This document shows, piece by piece, positions 34,681 through 43,387 of a DNA stretch of 64,000 nucleotides. Origin of the DNA: VAXT01 sp963728535 (GTDB lineage: Bacteria; Actinomycetota; Thermoleophilia; Gaiellales; Gaiellaceae); the NCBI GenBank assembly GCA_963728535.1, contig CAVSKK010000001.1, positions 1,922,001-1,986,000 of the forward strand, written 5' to 3'. The notes beneath the pieces are model-generated. The model searched no databases. It was not told the DNA's origin and saw nothing but the letters and a program-made list of their open reading frames with translations. The translations under genes were made by a program, and so were the position numbers. Within the stretch, counting starts at the first letter, position 1. Every line of letters begins with the position of its first letter.

Positions 34681-34943
34681 CCGAAACCGTCGAACAGCTG
34701 AGTTGTCAAGAGCTCGTGGAGCTCGTCACCGACTACCTCGAGGGCGCCCTGGCGCCCGTGGAGCGAGCCCGCTTCGAGGCGCACATCGAGCCGTGCGACG
34801 GTTGCCGAACCTACCTCGAGCAGATCCGGACGACGATCGAGCTCACCGGACGGCTGACCCCCGAGCAACTCGAGCCCGCCGCCGAGGCCGCTCTGCTCGA
34901 CGCCTTCCGCGACTGGCATTCGAGGTCATCCAACCCGAGCTGA
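34677..34943 (+). CDS. Zinc-finger (ZAS) anti-sigma factor
   Basis: This 88-residue soluble protein has the zf-HC2 arrangement: C10, H36, C40 and C43 (ARFEAHIEPCDGC). There is no membrane segment, so it is a cytoplasmic, redox-sensitive ZAS type rather than a membrane-tethered one. It is translated with the ECF sigma factor and should bind and hold it inactive. Confidence 0.93.
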   Translation: MTETVEQLSCQELVELVTDYLEGALAPVERARFEAHIEPCDGCRTYLEQIRTTIELTGRLTPEQLEPAAEAALLDAFRDWHSRSSNPS

Positions 34944-35033
34944 TCGTAGGTACCGGGCCCGGCCGGCATCTATAGACCGAGCCGGGTGACCCAGGCTTCT
35001 CGGCAAGCGCGATTGCGGCATTGCGCTGGGGTT

Positions 35034-35342
35034 TCAGTCGGGTCGTCGCTCACCCGGCTCAACTCGTTCGAAAGACAGGCCGCTCGCCACTGTGCGGCGG
35101 CCTCCGGACTGGTAGACGACATCCACGCTGTCGTTCTGCCGGTAGGTGCCGGCGATGCCCAGGAAGAGCGAGAGCCAGCGCCAAAATCCAAGCCTTCCCT
35201 CACGCGCGAGCGGCCGCTCGAAGACGAGCGACCTGCCCTCGACCCGGAAGTCACGTCCAAGCTGCTGTGGAACCCCGTTCAGGAAGACCTCGAACGGCTC
35301 GGTGACCCCGTCGGGAATGGTCACCCGGGAGTGCTCAGGCAT
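35034..35342 (-). CDS. Conserved small protein of unknown function
   Basis: This is a 102-residue protein from ATG 35342. It has a beta-rich start (VTIPDGVTEPFEVFLNGV), a central hydrophobic stretch (LGFWRWLSLFLGIAGTY) that could be a membrane-associated helix, then a beta ending (QNDSVDVVYQ). I do not recognise a named family. It is divergent from coxB with 45 bp between the starts. Confidence 0.65.
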   Translation of the reverse strand: MPEHSRVTIPDGVTEPFEVFLNGVPQQLGRDFRVEGRSLVFERPLAREGRLGFWRWLSLFLGIAGTYRQNDSVDVVYQSGGRRTVASGLSFERVEPGERRPD

Positions 35343-35387
35343 GCCACACAAGGATCAAAGTAGCCACTCCCAAAGCACCCTCATAGA

Positions 35388-36377
35388 ATGCCACCGCCTG
35401 TGCGCTGGAAGCTCCCTCTCGCCTGCTCGAGCCTCCTCGCTGTCGCGCTCGTCCTTGCCGGGACTGCGCTTGCGGGCAACGGCGGCATCGCACCCCCGGC
35501 GAAGACGGCGAACGCGGAGCGGATCCGCGACCTCTGGTGGATCGTCCTGGGCATCACGGGCGTCATCTTCGTCATCGTCGAGGCGACGCTCGTCATGTTC
35601 ATGGTCAAGTACCGGAGCCGCGGGCGCGCGCGCGAGGAAGAGGGCCCACAGGTCCGTGGTCACACGCGTCTCGAGCTGATCTGGACCGTGATCCCGGTGC
35701 TCATCCTCGCCGTGCTCATCGGGGTCGTCTTCTACAAGTTGCCTGGAATCAAGGACGTCCCGGAGGCGACCGCTGCGGGCGCCAGGAAGATGACCGTGCA
35801 GGTCGAGGGCCGCCAGTTCTACTGGCTCTACACCTATCCGAACGGCGCAACCTCGGTGAACGAGCTCCGGCTACCGGCAGGGCGGCCCGTCGACCTCGAG
35901 ATCACCGCTCCCGTGAACGACGTCGCCCACAGCTGGTGGGTGCCCGCGCTCGCAGGAAAGATGGACGCGATTCCGGGCAAGGTGAACCACCTCAGGTTCG
36001 AGACTCCGGCGACCCCCGGGCTCTACAGAGGGCAATGCGCCGAGTTCTGCGGCGTCCAGCACGCGCTCATGTTCGCGCAGGTGCGGATCGTGTCGCCCGT
36101 CGACTACCTCACCTGGGTCTTTGCGCGATTGAGGGCCGGCACCGACCTCGGCCAGCAGACCTACCAGGGAGCGTGCGGGCCGTGCCACGGGCTCAACGGT
36201 GAGGGCCTGATCGGGCCCCCGCTAGAGGGCAACGCGACGCTCGCCCAGCGCGCACAGCTCGTCCAGCTGCTCGAGAACGGCAAGGGCGAGATGCCTCCGG
36301 TCGGGCGCGGCTGGAACGCGCGCCAGCGCGCCGCTCTCATCGAGTACGTGCAGAAGGAGTTCGGTAGTGGCGGTTAG
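35388..36377 (+). CDS. coxB: Cytochrome c oxidase subunit II with fused cytochrome c
   Basis: This 329-residue protein has an N-terminal signal region, two membrane helices (about 48-72 and 98-118), a CuA cupredoxin domain (HSWWVP, GQCAEFCGVQHALM with the two copper Cys, His and Met), and a C-terminal cytochrome c with CGPCH. The fused cytochrome is the caa3 pattern, so no separate soluble electron donor is strictly needed. Its 3' end overlaps coxA by 11 bp. Confidence 0.97.
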   Translation: MPPPVRWKLPLACSSLLAVALVLAGTALAGNGGIAPPAKTANAERIRDLWWIVLGITGVIFVIVEATLVMFMVKYRSRGRAREEEGPQVRGHTRLELIWTVIPVLILAVLIGVVFYKLPGIKDVPEATAAGARKMTVQVEGRQFYWLYTYPNGATSVNELRLPAGRPVDLEITAPVNDVAHSWWVPALAGKMDAIPGKVNHLRFETPATPGLYRGQCAEFCGVQHALMFAQVRIVSPVDYLTWVFARLRAGTDLGQQTYQGACGPCHGLNGEGLIGPPLEGNATLAQRAQLVQLLENGKGEMPPVGRGWNARQRAALIEYVQKEFGSGG

Positions 36378-38004
36378 GGCAGACCCGTACCCGCGGTACC
36401 CGGTGCCCTGGTGGCGCGGCCGCTTCGCGAGCTGGGTCACGACCGTCGACCACAAGCGGATCGGGATCCTCTACCTGGTCACCTGCCTCGTCTTCTTCGG
36501 CGCCGGTGGAGTGCTCGCCCTGCTCATGCGAACGCAGCTCGCCCAGGCGGACGAGAACTTCCTGACGCGCGACTCCTACAACGAGGTGATGACGATGCAC
36601 GGGACGGCGATGGTCTTCCTCGTCGTCGTGCCGATCCTCGCCGGTTTCGGGAACTTCCTCGTCCCGCTGATGATCGGAGCGAGGGACGTCGCCTTCCCGC
36701 GCCTGAATGCGCTGTCGTACTGGCTCTTCCTCTTCGGAGGGGTGATTCTCTTCTTGAGCTTCTTCGCGGACGGCGGGGCTGCCAAGACGGGCTGGACGAT
36801 CTACGCACCGCTTTCCGAGCGCATCGGCGGCAACGGGGTCGACTACCTGATCCTCTCGCTGCACATCCTCACGATCTCGTCGCTCGTCGGCGCCATCAAC
36901 TTCATCGTCACCATTCACCGGCTGCGGGCTCCGGGCATGACCTGGATGCGCGTGCCGCTCTTCGTGTGGTCGATCGAGGTCTACGCCGCGCTGCTCATCG
37001 TCGTGCTGCCGGCGCTCTCGGCCGGGCTGACGATGCTGCTCCTCGACCGGCAGGCCGGAACGCACTTCTTCGACCCGGAGAAGGGCGGCAACGCCGTGCT
37101 CTGGCAGCACGTCTTCTGGTTCTTCGGCCACCCCGAGGTCTACATCATGATCCTGCCCGTGATGGGGATCGTCTCGGAGGTGATCCCCGTCTTCTCGCGC
37201 AAGCCGATCTTCGGCTACACGGCAATCGTCTTCTCCACGGTCGCGATCGGCTTCTTCTCGCTGCTCGTCTGGGCGCACCACATGTTCTCGGTCGGGCTGG
37301 CCACGCCGCTGCTCGGCTTCTTCATGATCTCGTCGCTCGTGATCGCCGTCCCGACGGGCGTGAAGATCCTGAACTGGCTCGCGACAACCTGGCGCGGCAA
37401 CCTCATCTTCGACACGCCGATGCTCTTCGCGCTCGGCTTCGTTGCGCTCTTCACTATCGGTGGCCTGTCCGGAATCTTCCTGGCGGTCGTCCCGATCGAC
37501 TGGCAGGTGACCGACACGTACTTCGTCGTCGCCCACCTGCACTACGTGCTCTTCGGGGGCTCGATGTTCGGGATCTTCGCGGGGCTCTACTACTGGTGGC
37601 CCAAGATCTTCGGCCGGATGCTGCACGAGGGGCTCGGCAAGCTCCATTTCTGGCTGCTCTTCATCGGCTTCAACCTCGCGTTCTTCCCGCAGCATCTCGT
37701 TGGGATCGCCGGGATGCCACGGCGCGTCTACACGTACCGGGACATCGGGCTCTGGGAGGCGTACAACCTGATCTCGACGATCGGCGCCTTCGTGATGGCG
37801 GTCGGGATGATCGTCTTCGTGGTCAACGTGCTCAAGACGAGGAACCGGCCGGGGGCGCGTGCCGGCAACGATCCGTGGCTCGGCGACACGCTCGAGTGGT
37901 ACACGACATCGCCCCCGCCGCCGCACAATTTCGACAAGGTTCCGTACGTGACGAGCGCGAGGCCGTTGCGCGACCTGCGCCGGCGGATCTGGGAGCAGAG
38001 ATGA
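36367..38004 (+). CDS. coxA: Cytochrome c oxidase subunit I
   Basis: This 545-residue, 12-helix protein catalyses O2 reduction. Heme and copper ligands are in MHGTAMVFLV, WFFGHPEVYIMILP (CuB His with the Tyr cross-link region), HHMFSVG and HLHYVLFGGSMFG, an A-type heme-copper oxidase. Subunit III is not fused. The GTG start 36367 lies inside coxB. Its stop overlaps ctaB (ATGA). Confidence 0.97.
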   Translation: MAVRADPYPRYPVPWWRGRFASWVTTVDHKRIGILYLVTCLVFFGAGGVLALLMRTQLAQADENFLTRDSYNEVMTMHGTAMVFLVVVPILAGFGNFLVPLMIGARDVAFPRLNALSYWLFLFGGVILFLSFFADGGAAKTGWTIYAPLSERIGGNGVDYLILSLHILTISSLVGAINFIVTIHRLRAPGMTWMRVPLFVWSIEVYAALLIVVLPALSAGLTMLLLDRQAGTHFFDPEKGGNAVLWQHVFWFFGHPEVYIMILPVMGIVSEVIPVFSRKPIFGYTAIVFSTVAIGFFSLLVWAHHMFSVGLATPLLGFFMISSLVIAVPTGVKILNWLATTWRGNLIFDTPMLFALGFVALFTIGGLSGIFLAVVPIDWQVTDTYFVVAHLHYVLFGGSMFGIFAGLYYWWPKIFGRMLHEGLGKLHFWLLFIGFNLAFFPQHLVGIAGMPRRVYTYRDIGLWEAYNLISTIGAFVMAVGMIVFVVNVLKTRNRPGARAGNDPWLGDTLEWYTTSPPPPHNFDKVPYVTSARPLRDLRRRIWEQR

Positions 38005-39182
38005 GGCCCAGCCCCTGGCTTCGGCTGACCGCGCTCGCAGGAGCGGGCGGGACACTGCTCGCGGTCGTCTCGGGGACGGCCCAGCTCGGCGCCGGTCACC
38101 AGGTGCTCGCCGCACTCGCGTTGCCGCCGCTCGCCGCGGTCACCGCCGCCGCATGGATCAGTTACCGACGTCTGTTGCCGGCTGCCTGCGCCGCGCTGGC
38201 GCTGTTCGGCCTGGCTGCGGCGGTCACTGCTCCCGGGCTCCACCTTGCCCTTGCAGCCATGGCTTTTGCGGCTTCACTCGTCGTCGCAGCCCAGTCGTGG
38301 AGCGGTGCCAAGACTCGAAGGGGGTCTGTCCGGGACTACGTGACGTTGACGAAGCCGCGGATCATGACGCTCCTCCTGCTCACGGGCTTCTGCGGGATGG
38401 TCGTCGGCGCGGGCGGGCTGCCTTCGCTCACGCTTGGCGCCGCAACAATGGCTGGGCTCGCGCTCGCCTGCGGCGGAGCGAGCGCGCTCAACCACGTGCT
38501 GGATGCGGACATCGACCGGCTGATGGGCAAGCGCACACGCTCCCGGCCGGTGGCCGCCGGGCGAGTGCCAGCGCCGTACGCGCTCGAGTTCGGGCTCGCC
38601 CTCTCCGCGTTCTCGTTCGTGCTGCTGGCCGGGGCGGTCAACGTCCTGACCGCTGCGCTCGCCCTCGTCGGCAACCTCTTCTACGTGCTCGTCTACACAC
38701 GCCTCTTGAAGCGCTCCACGCCGCAGAACATCGTCATCGGCGGAGCGGCGGGCGCCGTGCCCCCGCTCGTCGGCTGGGCGGCGGCGACCGGCAACCTGAC
38801 CCTGCCCGCACTCGCGCTCTTCGGGATCGTCTTCCTCTGGACACCCCCGCACTTCTGGGCGCTTGCCCTCCTCATCAAGCGCGACTATGCAGCGGCGGGG
38901 GTTCCGATGCTGCCCGTCGTGCGGGGCGAGAGCGAGACCGCCCGCCAGATCGTGCTCTACACGGTCGCGCTCGTCGCCTTCACGCTCGCCCCGGCGCTCT
39001 GGGGGCAGTTCGGCCTCGTCTACCTGGTCGCAGCAGGAGCCCTAGGAGGCGGCTTCCTCTGGCTCGCGTGGCGGCTGCGGCGGCAGCGAACGCCCGCTCG
39101 AGCAGGCCTCCTCTTCCACTACTCGCTGGCGTACCTCGCGCTGCTCTTCGTCGCGATGGCCCTGGACGCGGTGGTCGCATGA
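38001..39182 (+). CDS. ctaB: Heme O synthase (protoheme IX farnesyltransferase) with N-terminal CtaA-like segment
   Basis: This is a 393-residue protein. Residues about 112-390 are a normal CtaB prenyltransferase: LTKPRIMTLLLLTG, NHVLDADIDRLMGKRTRSRP (Mg-diphosphate site), and FLWTPPHFWALAL. Residues 1-105 are an extra region of about four hydrophobic helices with two His (GAGHQVLAALAL, APGLHLALAAMAF) resembling the last half of the heme A synthase CtaA. No full CtaA follows. ATG 38001 overlaps the coxA stop (ATGA). Confidence 0.92.
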   Translation: MRPSPWLRLTALAGAGGTLLAVVSGTAQLGAGHQVLAALALPPLAAVTAAAWISYRRLLPAACAALALFGLAAAVTAPGLHLALAAMAFAASLVVAAQSWSGAKTRRGSVRDYVTLTKPRIMTLLLLTGFCGMVVGAGGLPSLTLGAATMAGLALACGGASALNHVLDADIDRLMGKRTRSRPVAAGRVPAPYALEFGLALSAFSFVLLAGAVNVLTAALALVGNLFYVLVYTRLLKRSTPQNIVIGGAAGAVPPLVGWAAATGNLTLPALALFGIVFLWTPPHFWALALLIKRDYAAAGVPMLPVVRGESETARQIVLYTVALVAFTLAPALWGQFGLVYLVAAGALGGGFLWLAWRLRRQRTPARAGLLFHYSLAYLALLFVAMALDAVVA

Positions 39183-39337
39183 CCGATCGAGTGCCAGAGC
39201 CGTACGTCCCGCCGCGTGAGCCTGCGCCCGCAGATGCGTCGAGCAACGCGCTATTCGGGCTCGCCCTCTTCGCCGTCTTCCTGCTGCTCTTCGCCGGGAC
39301 GGTTGTGGTCGCGCTCGTCTATCTCGCGCTGGACTAG
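39179..39337 (+). CDS. 52-aa single-TM protein at the end of the cox operon
   Basis: This 52-residue protein has a proline-rich cytoplasmic start (PEPYVPPREPAPAD) and one hydrophobic helix (LFGLALFAVFLLLFAGTVVV). Its ATG overlaps the ctaB stop (ATGA), so it is certainly read with the oxidase genes. It looks like a small oxidase subunit or assembly factor. It is too short and unusual for a confident family name. Confidence 0.7.
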   Translation: MTDRVPEPYVPPREPAPADASSNALFGLALFAVFLLLFAGTVVVALVYLALD

Positions 39338-39630
39338 ACCTGAGCCGGCTCCGGGTCGGGCCGCACGAGCACCGTGTCGAGGACCGGGATGATCTCGTCG
39401 ACCGGGAGCATCGCGCGCGTGGCGTGGTCTCGGATCGCCTCCGGGCTCGTCGCCTGATAGATGCAGACGGTGCCGACCGAGCCACCGTCCTCCTCGAGGA
39501 CGTAGGAACGGATCCACCGGACGTCGTCCGACATGTCCTCGTCCGCTACCTTGCTCGAGCGCGCCCCGGCCTCACCGAGCTCCTCGGGCGTTCGCCAGCC
39601 GCTTCTGCGCAGAATCACGTACGTGTTCAT
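39334..39630 (-). CDS. DUF4242 domain protein
   Basis: This 98-residue protein from ATG 39630 has GAGGAGG 6-12 bases upstream, which decides the start. It reads as DUF4242 (YVILRRSGWRTPEELGEAGA, then RWIRSYVLEEDGG, then CIYQATSPEAIRDHATRA), a ferredoxin-like dimeric fold. One family member (SCO4226) binds nickel. The function is not established. It overlaps the 52-aa oxidase gene at its 3' end by 4 bp. Confidence 0.85.
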   Translation of the reverse strand: MNTYVILRRSGWRTPEELGEAGARSSKVADEDMSDDVRWIRSYVLEEDGGSVGTVCIYQATSPEAIRDHATRAMLPVDEIIPVLDTVLVRPDPEPAQV

Positions 39631-40798
39631 CAGTGCCTCCTCGGGTCGGGTTCCCCCCGATCCTACGCCTCCGGGGATCTTCCTGGCGAAGCCGGAAGCG
39701 GTCGGGGACGGCACGCGACTCGCGGTCAAGGATCTCTTCGACACGGCCGGGCTGACGACGACCTACGGCTCGATCGTGTACGCCGAGCACGTACCCGACC
39801 GAACAGCCGAAGCGGTGAGCCGGCTCGAAGCCGCCGGCTACGCGAACGTCGGAAAGACGAACCTGCACGAGTTCGCGTACGGCATCACCTCGGTGAACCC
39901 CCACTACGGAACCGTGCCCAACCCCGCGTATCCCGGCCGCATGGCAGGCGGGTCGAGCGGAGGCTCGGCGGCCGCGCTGGCCGCAGGCCTCGCCGACGCG
40001 GCGCTCGGCTCCGACTCGGGCGGCTCCATCCGGATCCCGGCCGCCTGCTGCGGGATCGTCGGCTTCAAGCCGAGCTTCGGGCTCGTATCGCTCGAGGGCT
40101 GCTTCCCGCTCGCGCCGAGCTTCGACCACGCGGGGCCGATGGCGCGCTCGGTTGGCGAGTGCACCGAGTTGCTGCAGGCGCTTGCCGACGGGTTCGAGCC
40201 GGTCGAGCTCGAGTCGCTCGAGGAGGTCGAAGTGGGGATCGCGTGGCTCGAGCAGGCAGATCCCCTTGTGCACGCCCGGGTGCGCGAGGCCGCCGCCCTG
40301 TTCCCGCGCAGCCGCGAGCTCGACTTCCCGTTCCCGCGTGAGATCAGCGTCGTCTTCATGCGCGAGGTCGCAGACGTCCACCGCGACCTGTTCGCCGAGT
40401 TCGAGGACTCCTACGGCGAGAACGTGCGCACGAAGATCGAGCGCTGCCTGCAGGTCACCGACGCCGACTACGAACGCGGCGTCCAGGCCCGGGCGGAGTA
40501 CGCAGAGCGCGCGCAGGCCGCACTCGACGGCGTCGATCTCTTGCTCACTCCGACGCTCGGATTCGTGGCGCCTCCGCTTCCAGTGGACGATCTCGAGATC
40601 CGAGACCGTGCTGTCCGGCTCACCCTCCCGTTCAACGCGCTCGGCTGGCCGGCGCTCGCGCTTCCTTGCGGCCCGGCCGAAGACGGGTTGCCCGCCTCGG
40701 TGCAGATAGCCGGCAAGCCGGGCTCGGACGGGCTCGTGCTGGCTGCTGGGGCGTTGGTGGAAAGGGTCCTCTCCCTCGATCGAGGGACGCCCGAATGA
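39623..40798 (+). CDS. Amidase signature family hydrolase
   Basis: This is an amidase with the Ser-cisSer-Lys triad: Lys in RLAVKDLFDTAG, the cis-Ser in MAGGSSGGSAAA, and the nucleophile Ser in GSDSGGSIRIPA. C-terminal GLPASVQIAGKPGSDGL is also typical. The substrate is unknown. The start is uncertain: relatives begin near residues FLAKPEAV, where there is no ATG, GTG or TTG, so the nearest in-frame start is GTG 39623, inside the 5' end of DUF4242 on the opposite strand. Confidence 0.85.
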   Translation: MFISASSGRVPPDPTPPGIFLAKPEAVGDGTRLAVKDLFDTAGLTTTYGSIVYAEHVPDRTAEAVSRLEAAGYANVGKTNLHEFAYGITSVNPHYGTVPNPAYPGRMAGGSSGGSAAALAAGLADAALGSDSGGSIRIPAACCGIVGFKPSFGLVSLEGCFPLAPSFDHAGPMARSVGECTELLQALADGFEPVELESLEEVEVGIAWLEQADPLVHARVREAAALFPRSRELDFPFPREISVVFMREVADVHRDLFAEFEDSYGENVRTKIERCLQVTDADYERGVQARAEYAERAQAALDGVDLLLTPTLGFVAPPLPVDDLEIRDRAVRLTLPFNALGWPALALPCGPAEDGLPASVQIAGKPGSDGLVLAAGALVERVLSLDRGTPE

Positions 40799-40825
40799 GT
40801 CATTCCTGCCGAAGACTCTCCTGCT

Positions 40826-42496
40826 ATGCCTGCCCGACTCACTGTTGCCGGAGTTCTCGCGCTGCTCGCGCTTACCGTGGGCGTCCAGAGCGCCATGGCA
40901 ACACCGGCGGTCAAGGCGCCGAAGGGCCTGAAAGCCTTCCTGCTGCGCGTCGACGAGCAGGAATCGCTCAACAACCGCGCCTTCCCGCGCACGCCTGCCT
41001 TTGCCTGGAGCCCGGTCCCGGGCGCCAAGCGCTACGACTTCGAGCTCTCGACGAGCGAGAACTTCGCCGAGGGCGCCCTTATCTGGTCGAGCGACAGCTC
41101 TCCGGTGAGACTGACGAGCCCTGCCGCGACCGTTCCCATCTCCCTGCCCTGGATGACGGGCAATCCATACGCCCTCTACGCGCGGGTCCGGGGCGTCGCC
41201 CCCAGGGGCCGCGAAGGACGCTGGAGCGCGCCGTTCGGCTTCAACATGCGCTGGCGCGACCGGCCGAGGCCGCTCGACCCGCAGTTCCCCGGCATGGTCC
41301 GCTGGACACCGATCGAGGGCGCGACGATGTACGAGGTCTGGCTGGCCGGCTCGACGAAGAGCTTCTTCACGACCACGAACGTCGCCGACGAGCGCGAGTT
41401 CTACGCCTTCCACACCCAGCCCTGGTGGATCCAGTCCGTCAGCTGGCGCATCCGCGCGGTCCGCAAGATCTACGGCGAGATCCCAACCGGGATGCCGCGC
41501 GTCACGTTCGGCGCGTGGAGCGACTGGTTCACGAACCACAACCCACCCTTCAACGTCAGCTTCAACGCCCCGTACAACCAGACTCCGGCTGAGCTCGCAC
41601 TCGCCGGCACCGTGTCGGGCGACGTCGTTGGCACGCCCGCCAGCCCGCAGGTGCACGACCTTCTTCCTGCCTTCAGGTTCACCGGCAACTACCGGTCCTG
41701 GGGCCAGCCCGGCTGGGTCGACACGACCACCGAGCTCTTCCGCGTCTATGTATTCACGGACAGCGAATGCGTGAACCGCGTCTACACCGGCGCGCTCGTC
41801 GGCGGCCCCGCGTATGCGCCGAGGATCGGACAGACCCTCGCCTACCCTGGAACGTTCGCCGACCTGAACGCCGCTCGCAGCGACTGGCTCAAATACGGCG
41901 CCGAGGGCGCAGGCGTGATGTGGGACGGAACTCCCGTGGTTGCCGCCGACGTGGCGCTCACCGGCACCGACCTCTGGGACACGTACTGGCCGAGCGGCGG
42001 CTACTACTGGACCGTTGTGCCCGTTTTCCCAAGGCAGGATCCTGCCGACTCATCCAAGATCATGGAGTACCGAGACATCCAGCTTCCCGAGGACGTTTGC
42101 CGCGCCGGCGGCGCTGCACGCTTCGGCAAGGTGAGCAAGCCTGTTCTCGTCGGCGACAAATCGCCGTACGTGTCCGGACTTTCGCCCGCCGGCAAGCTCG
42201 CTCCGGCGACGAAAAGGATTCCCTCCTTCTACGGAGCTCCGCTCATCGCCTGGGAGCCGGTCGTCTCGGCTTCCGAATACGAGGTCCAGTGGAGCAAGAA
42301 GCTGAGCCCCTGGCGTGCCCAGGCCCTCCCGCTCAAGACCGGGGCCACCTCAGCGGTGCTGCCGCTGACCCCAGGGCGCTGGTACTACCGCGTCCGCGGG
42401 CTCAACCACATGCTGCCGGCCAAGCCCGAGATGACCTGGTCGAAGGCGGTCACTCTCAAGATCGCCAAGCCGCGCTTCCGCGTCGTCCGGCGCTAG
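40826..42496 (+). CDS. Secreted multi-domain protein with Fn3-like repeats
   Basis: This 556-residue protein has a signal peptide (residues 1-26, ending SAMA). The rest contains at least four beta-sandwich units recognisable by FAWSPVPGAKRYDFELS, VRWTPIEGATMYEVWLAGS and IAWEPVVSASEYEVQWS, each ending in YARVRG, WRIRAVR or YYRVRGL. These are fibronectin type III-like modules of a secreted adhesion or scaffold protein. No catalytic domain or cell-wall sorting motif is seen. Confidence 0.8.
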   Translation: MPARLTVAGVLALLALTVGVQSAMATPAVKAPKGLKAFLLRVDEQESLNNRAFPRTPAFAWSPVPGAKRYDFELSTSENFAEGALIWSSDSSPVRLTSPAATVPISLPWMTGNPYALYARVRGVAPRGREGRWSAPFGFNMRWRDRPRPLDPQFPGMVRWTPIEGATMYEVWLAGSTKSFFTTTNVADEREFYAFHTQPWWIQSVSWRIRAVRKIYGEIPTGMPRVTFGAWSDWFTNHNPPFNVSFNAPYNQTPAELALAGTVSGDVVGTPASPQVHDLLPAFRFTGNYRSWGQPGWVDTTTELFRVYVFTDSECVNRVYTGALVGGPAYAPRIGQTLAYPGTFADLNAARSDWLKYGAEGAGVMWDGTPVVAADVALTGTDLWDTYWPSGGYYWTVVPVFPRQDPADSSKIMEYRDIQLPEDVCRAGGAARFGKVSKPVLVGDKSPYVSGLSPAGKLAPATKRIPSFYGAPLIAWEPVVSASEYEVQWSKKLSPWRAQALPLKTGATSAVLPLTPGRWYYRVRGLNHMLPAKPEMTWSKAVTLKIAKPRFRVVRR

Positions 42497-42502
42497 ACAG
42501 GC

Positions 42503-43387
42503 TCAGCCGGTCGCTGCGAGCGCTGCGGCCTCATAGACCGGGTCCCGGCCGAACTCGTCGAGCTCGGCCGAGAGGAGATCGCTTCCGCTGAGGCGCTCGC
42601 GCGGCGAGGGGCAAGGTTCGCCGCCGACGGTGACGGACTCAAGCTGATCGGCCCCTTCGTGGGCCAGCTCGACGTCGTGCTCGAGGCGTGAGCGCAGCCA
42701 GCCGGCGAGTAGCGAGGCCTCGGCAACCGGACCGGTGGCCTGCAGCTTGCGCGCGTCTTTGATTCCCGGCCAGAGGCCCGCGAGGCAGCGGCGCCACGGT
42801 TCGGTGCGTCTCCAGGCGATGTCGGAGCACGCCGTGCGCTCGAGCGGAAGCTCGCCGTAGGCCTCGGGCGCGTCGGGCCACTCTCCCGAGTCGACGACCA
42901 GTCGATCGCAGACCTCGACCAGCTGCTCAGCGGTCGGCTCACCGAACGGCGGTCGCCCTCGCCAGCGCAGGAACACAGGAAGCCCGGTGACGAGCAGGGG
43001 CATGACGATGCTGGCCGGTGCCACCGTCGTGCTCCCGCGCAAGTGCAGCTCGATCACTTCCGCCGCGATGTGCCGCCGCTGATGCGAGAGCGGGAAGGCG
43101 AGCACCGAGACCTTCGCGTCAATCCCGTCGGTCGCCGAGTCGGCTTCCGGGAAGAGCAGGATGCCGCGGGAAGGATGGCGGTCTCCGAGGCCGGCCAGAG
43201 TCTCGACGGCCGCTTCCTGCCAGTCGGGGGGAACCCAGGCGAGATGCGTCATGACGCTCGTCCGCAGGTCCGGCCCTTCCGTCTCGCCGGCGGACTCACT
43301 CCGTAGCCGGTGCAATGCGCTGACGATGTCGCCGATGGAGACGTCCTTCGCGCTCCACTCCGCGGCCTGGACGCCGGTCGCGCTCAA
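42503..43387 (-). CDS. opcA: OpcA-like glucose-6-phosphate dehydrogenase assembly protein
   Basis: This is a 294-residue protein. TTG 43387 overlaps the zwf stop by 4 bases (TTGA), fixing the start. Its N-terminal half has ATGVQAAEWSAKDVSIGDI and RTSVMTHLAWVP, and later LRGSTTVAPASIVMPLLVTG and LPVFLRWRGRPPF, all typical of OpcA. OpcA promotes assembly or allosteric activation of G6PDH in cyanobacteria and actinobacteria. It ends the sugar-phosphate operon. Confidence 0.93.
   Translation of the reverse strand: MSATGVQAAEWSAKDVSIGDIVSALHRLRSESAGETEGPDLRTSVMTHLAWVPPDWQEAAVETLAGLGDRHPSRGILLFPEADSATDGIDAKVSVLAFPLSHQRRHIAAEVIELHLRGSTTVAPASIVMPLLVTGLPVFLRWRGRPPFGEPTAEQLVEVCDRLVVDSGEWPDAPEAYGELPLERTACSDIAWRRTEPWRRCLAGLWPGIKDARKLQATGPVAEASLLAGWLRSRLEHDVELAHEGADQLESVTVGGEPCPSPRERLSGSDLLSAELDEFGRDPVYEAAALAATG

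Noticed and set aside
36411..39182. A long open frame that would join a shifted reading of coxA to ctaB as a 923-residue protein
   Set aside because: The first half is a GC-rich shadow of coxA with Arg-rich, repeat-like composition. The real ctaB starts at ATG 38001.
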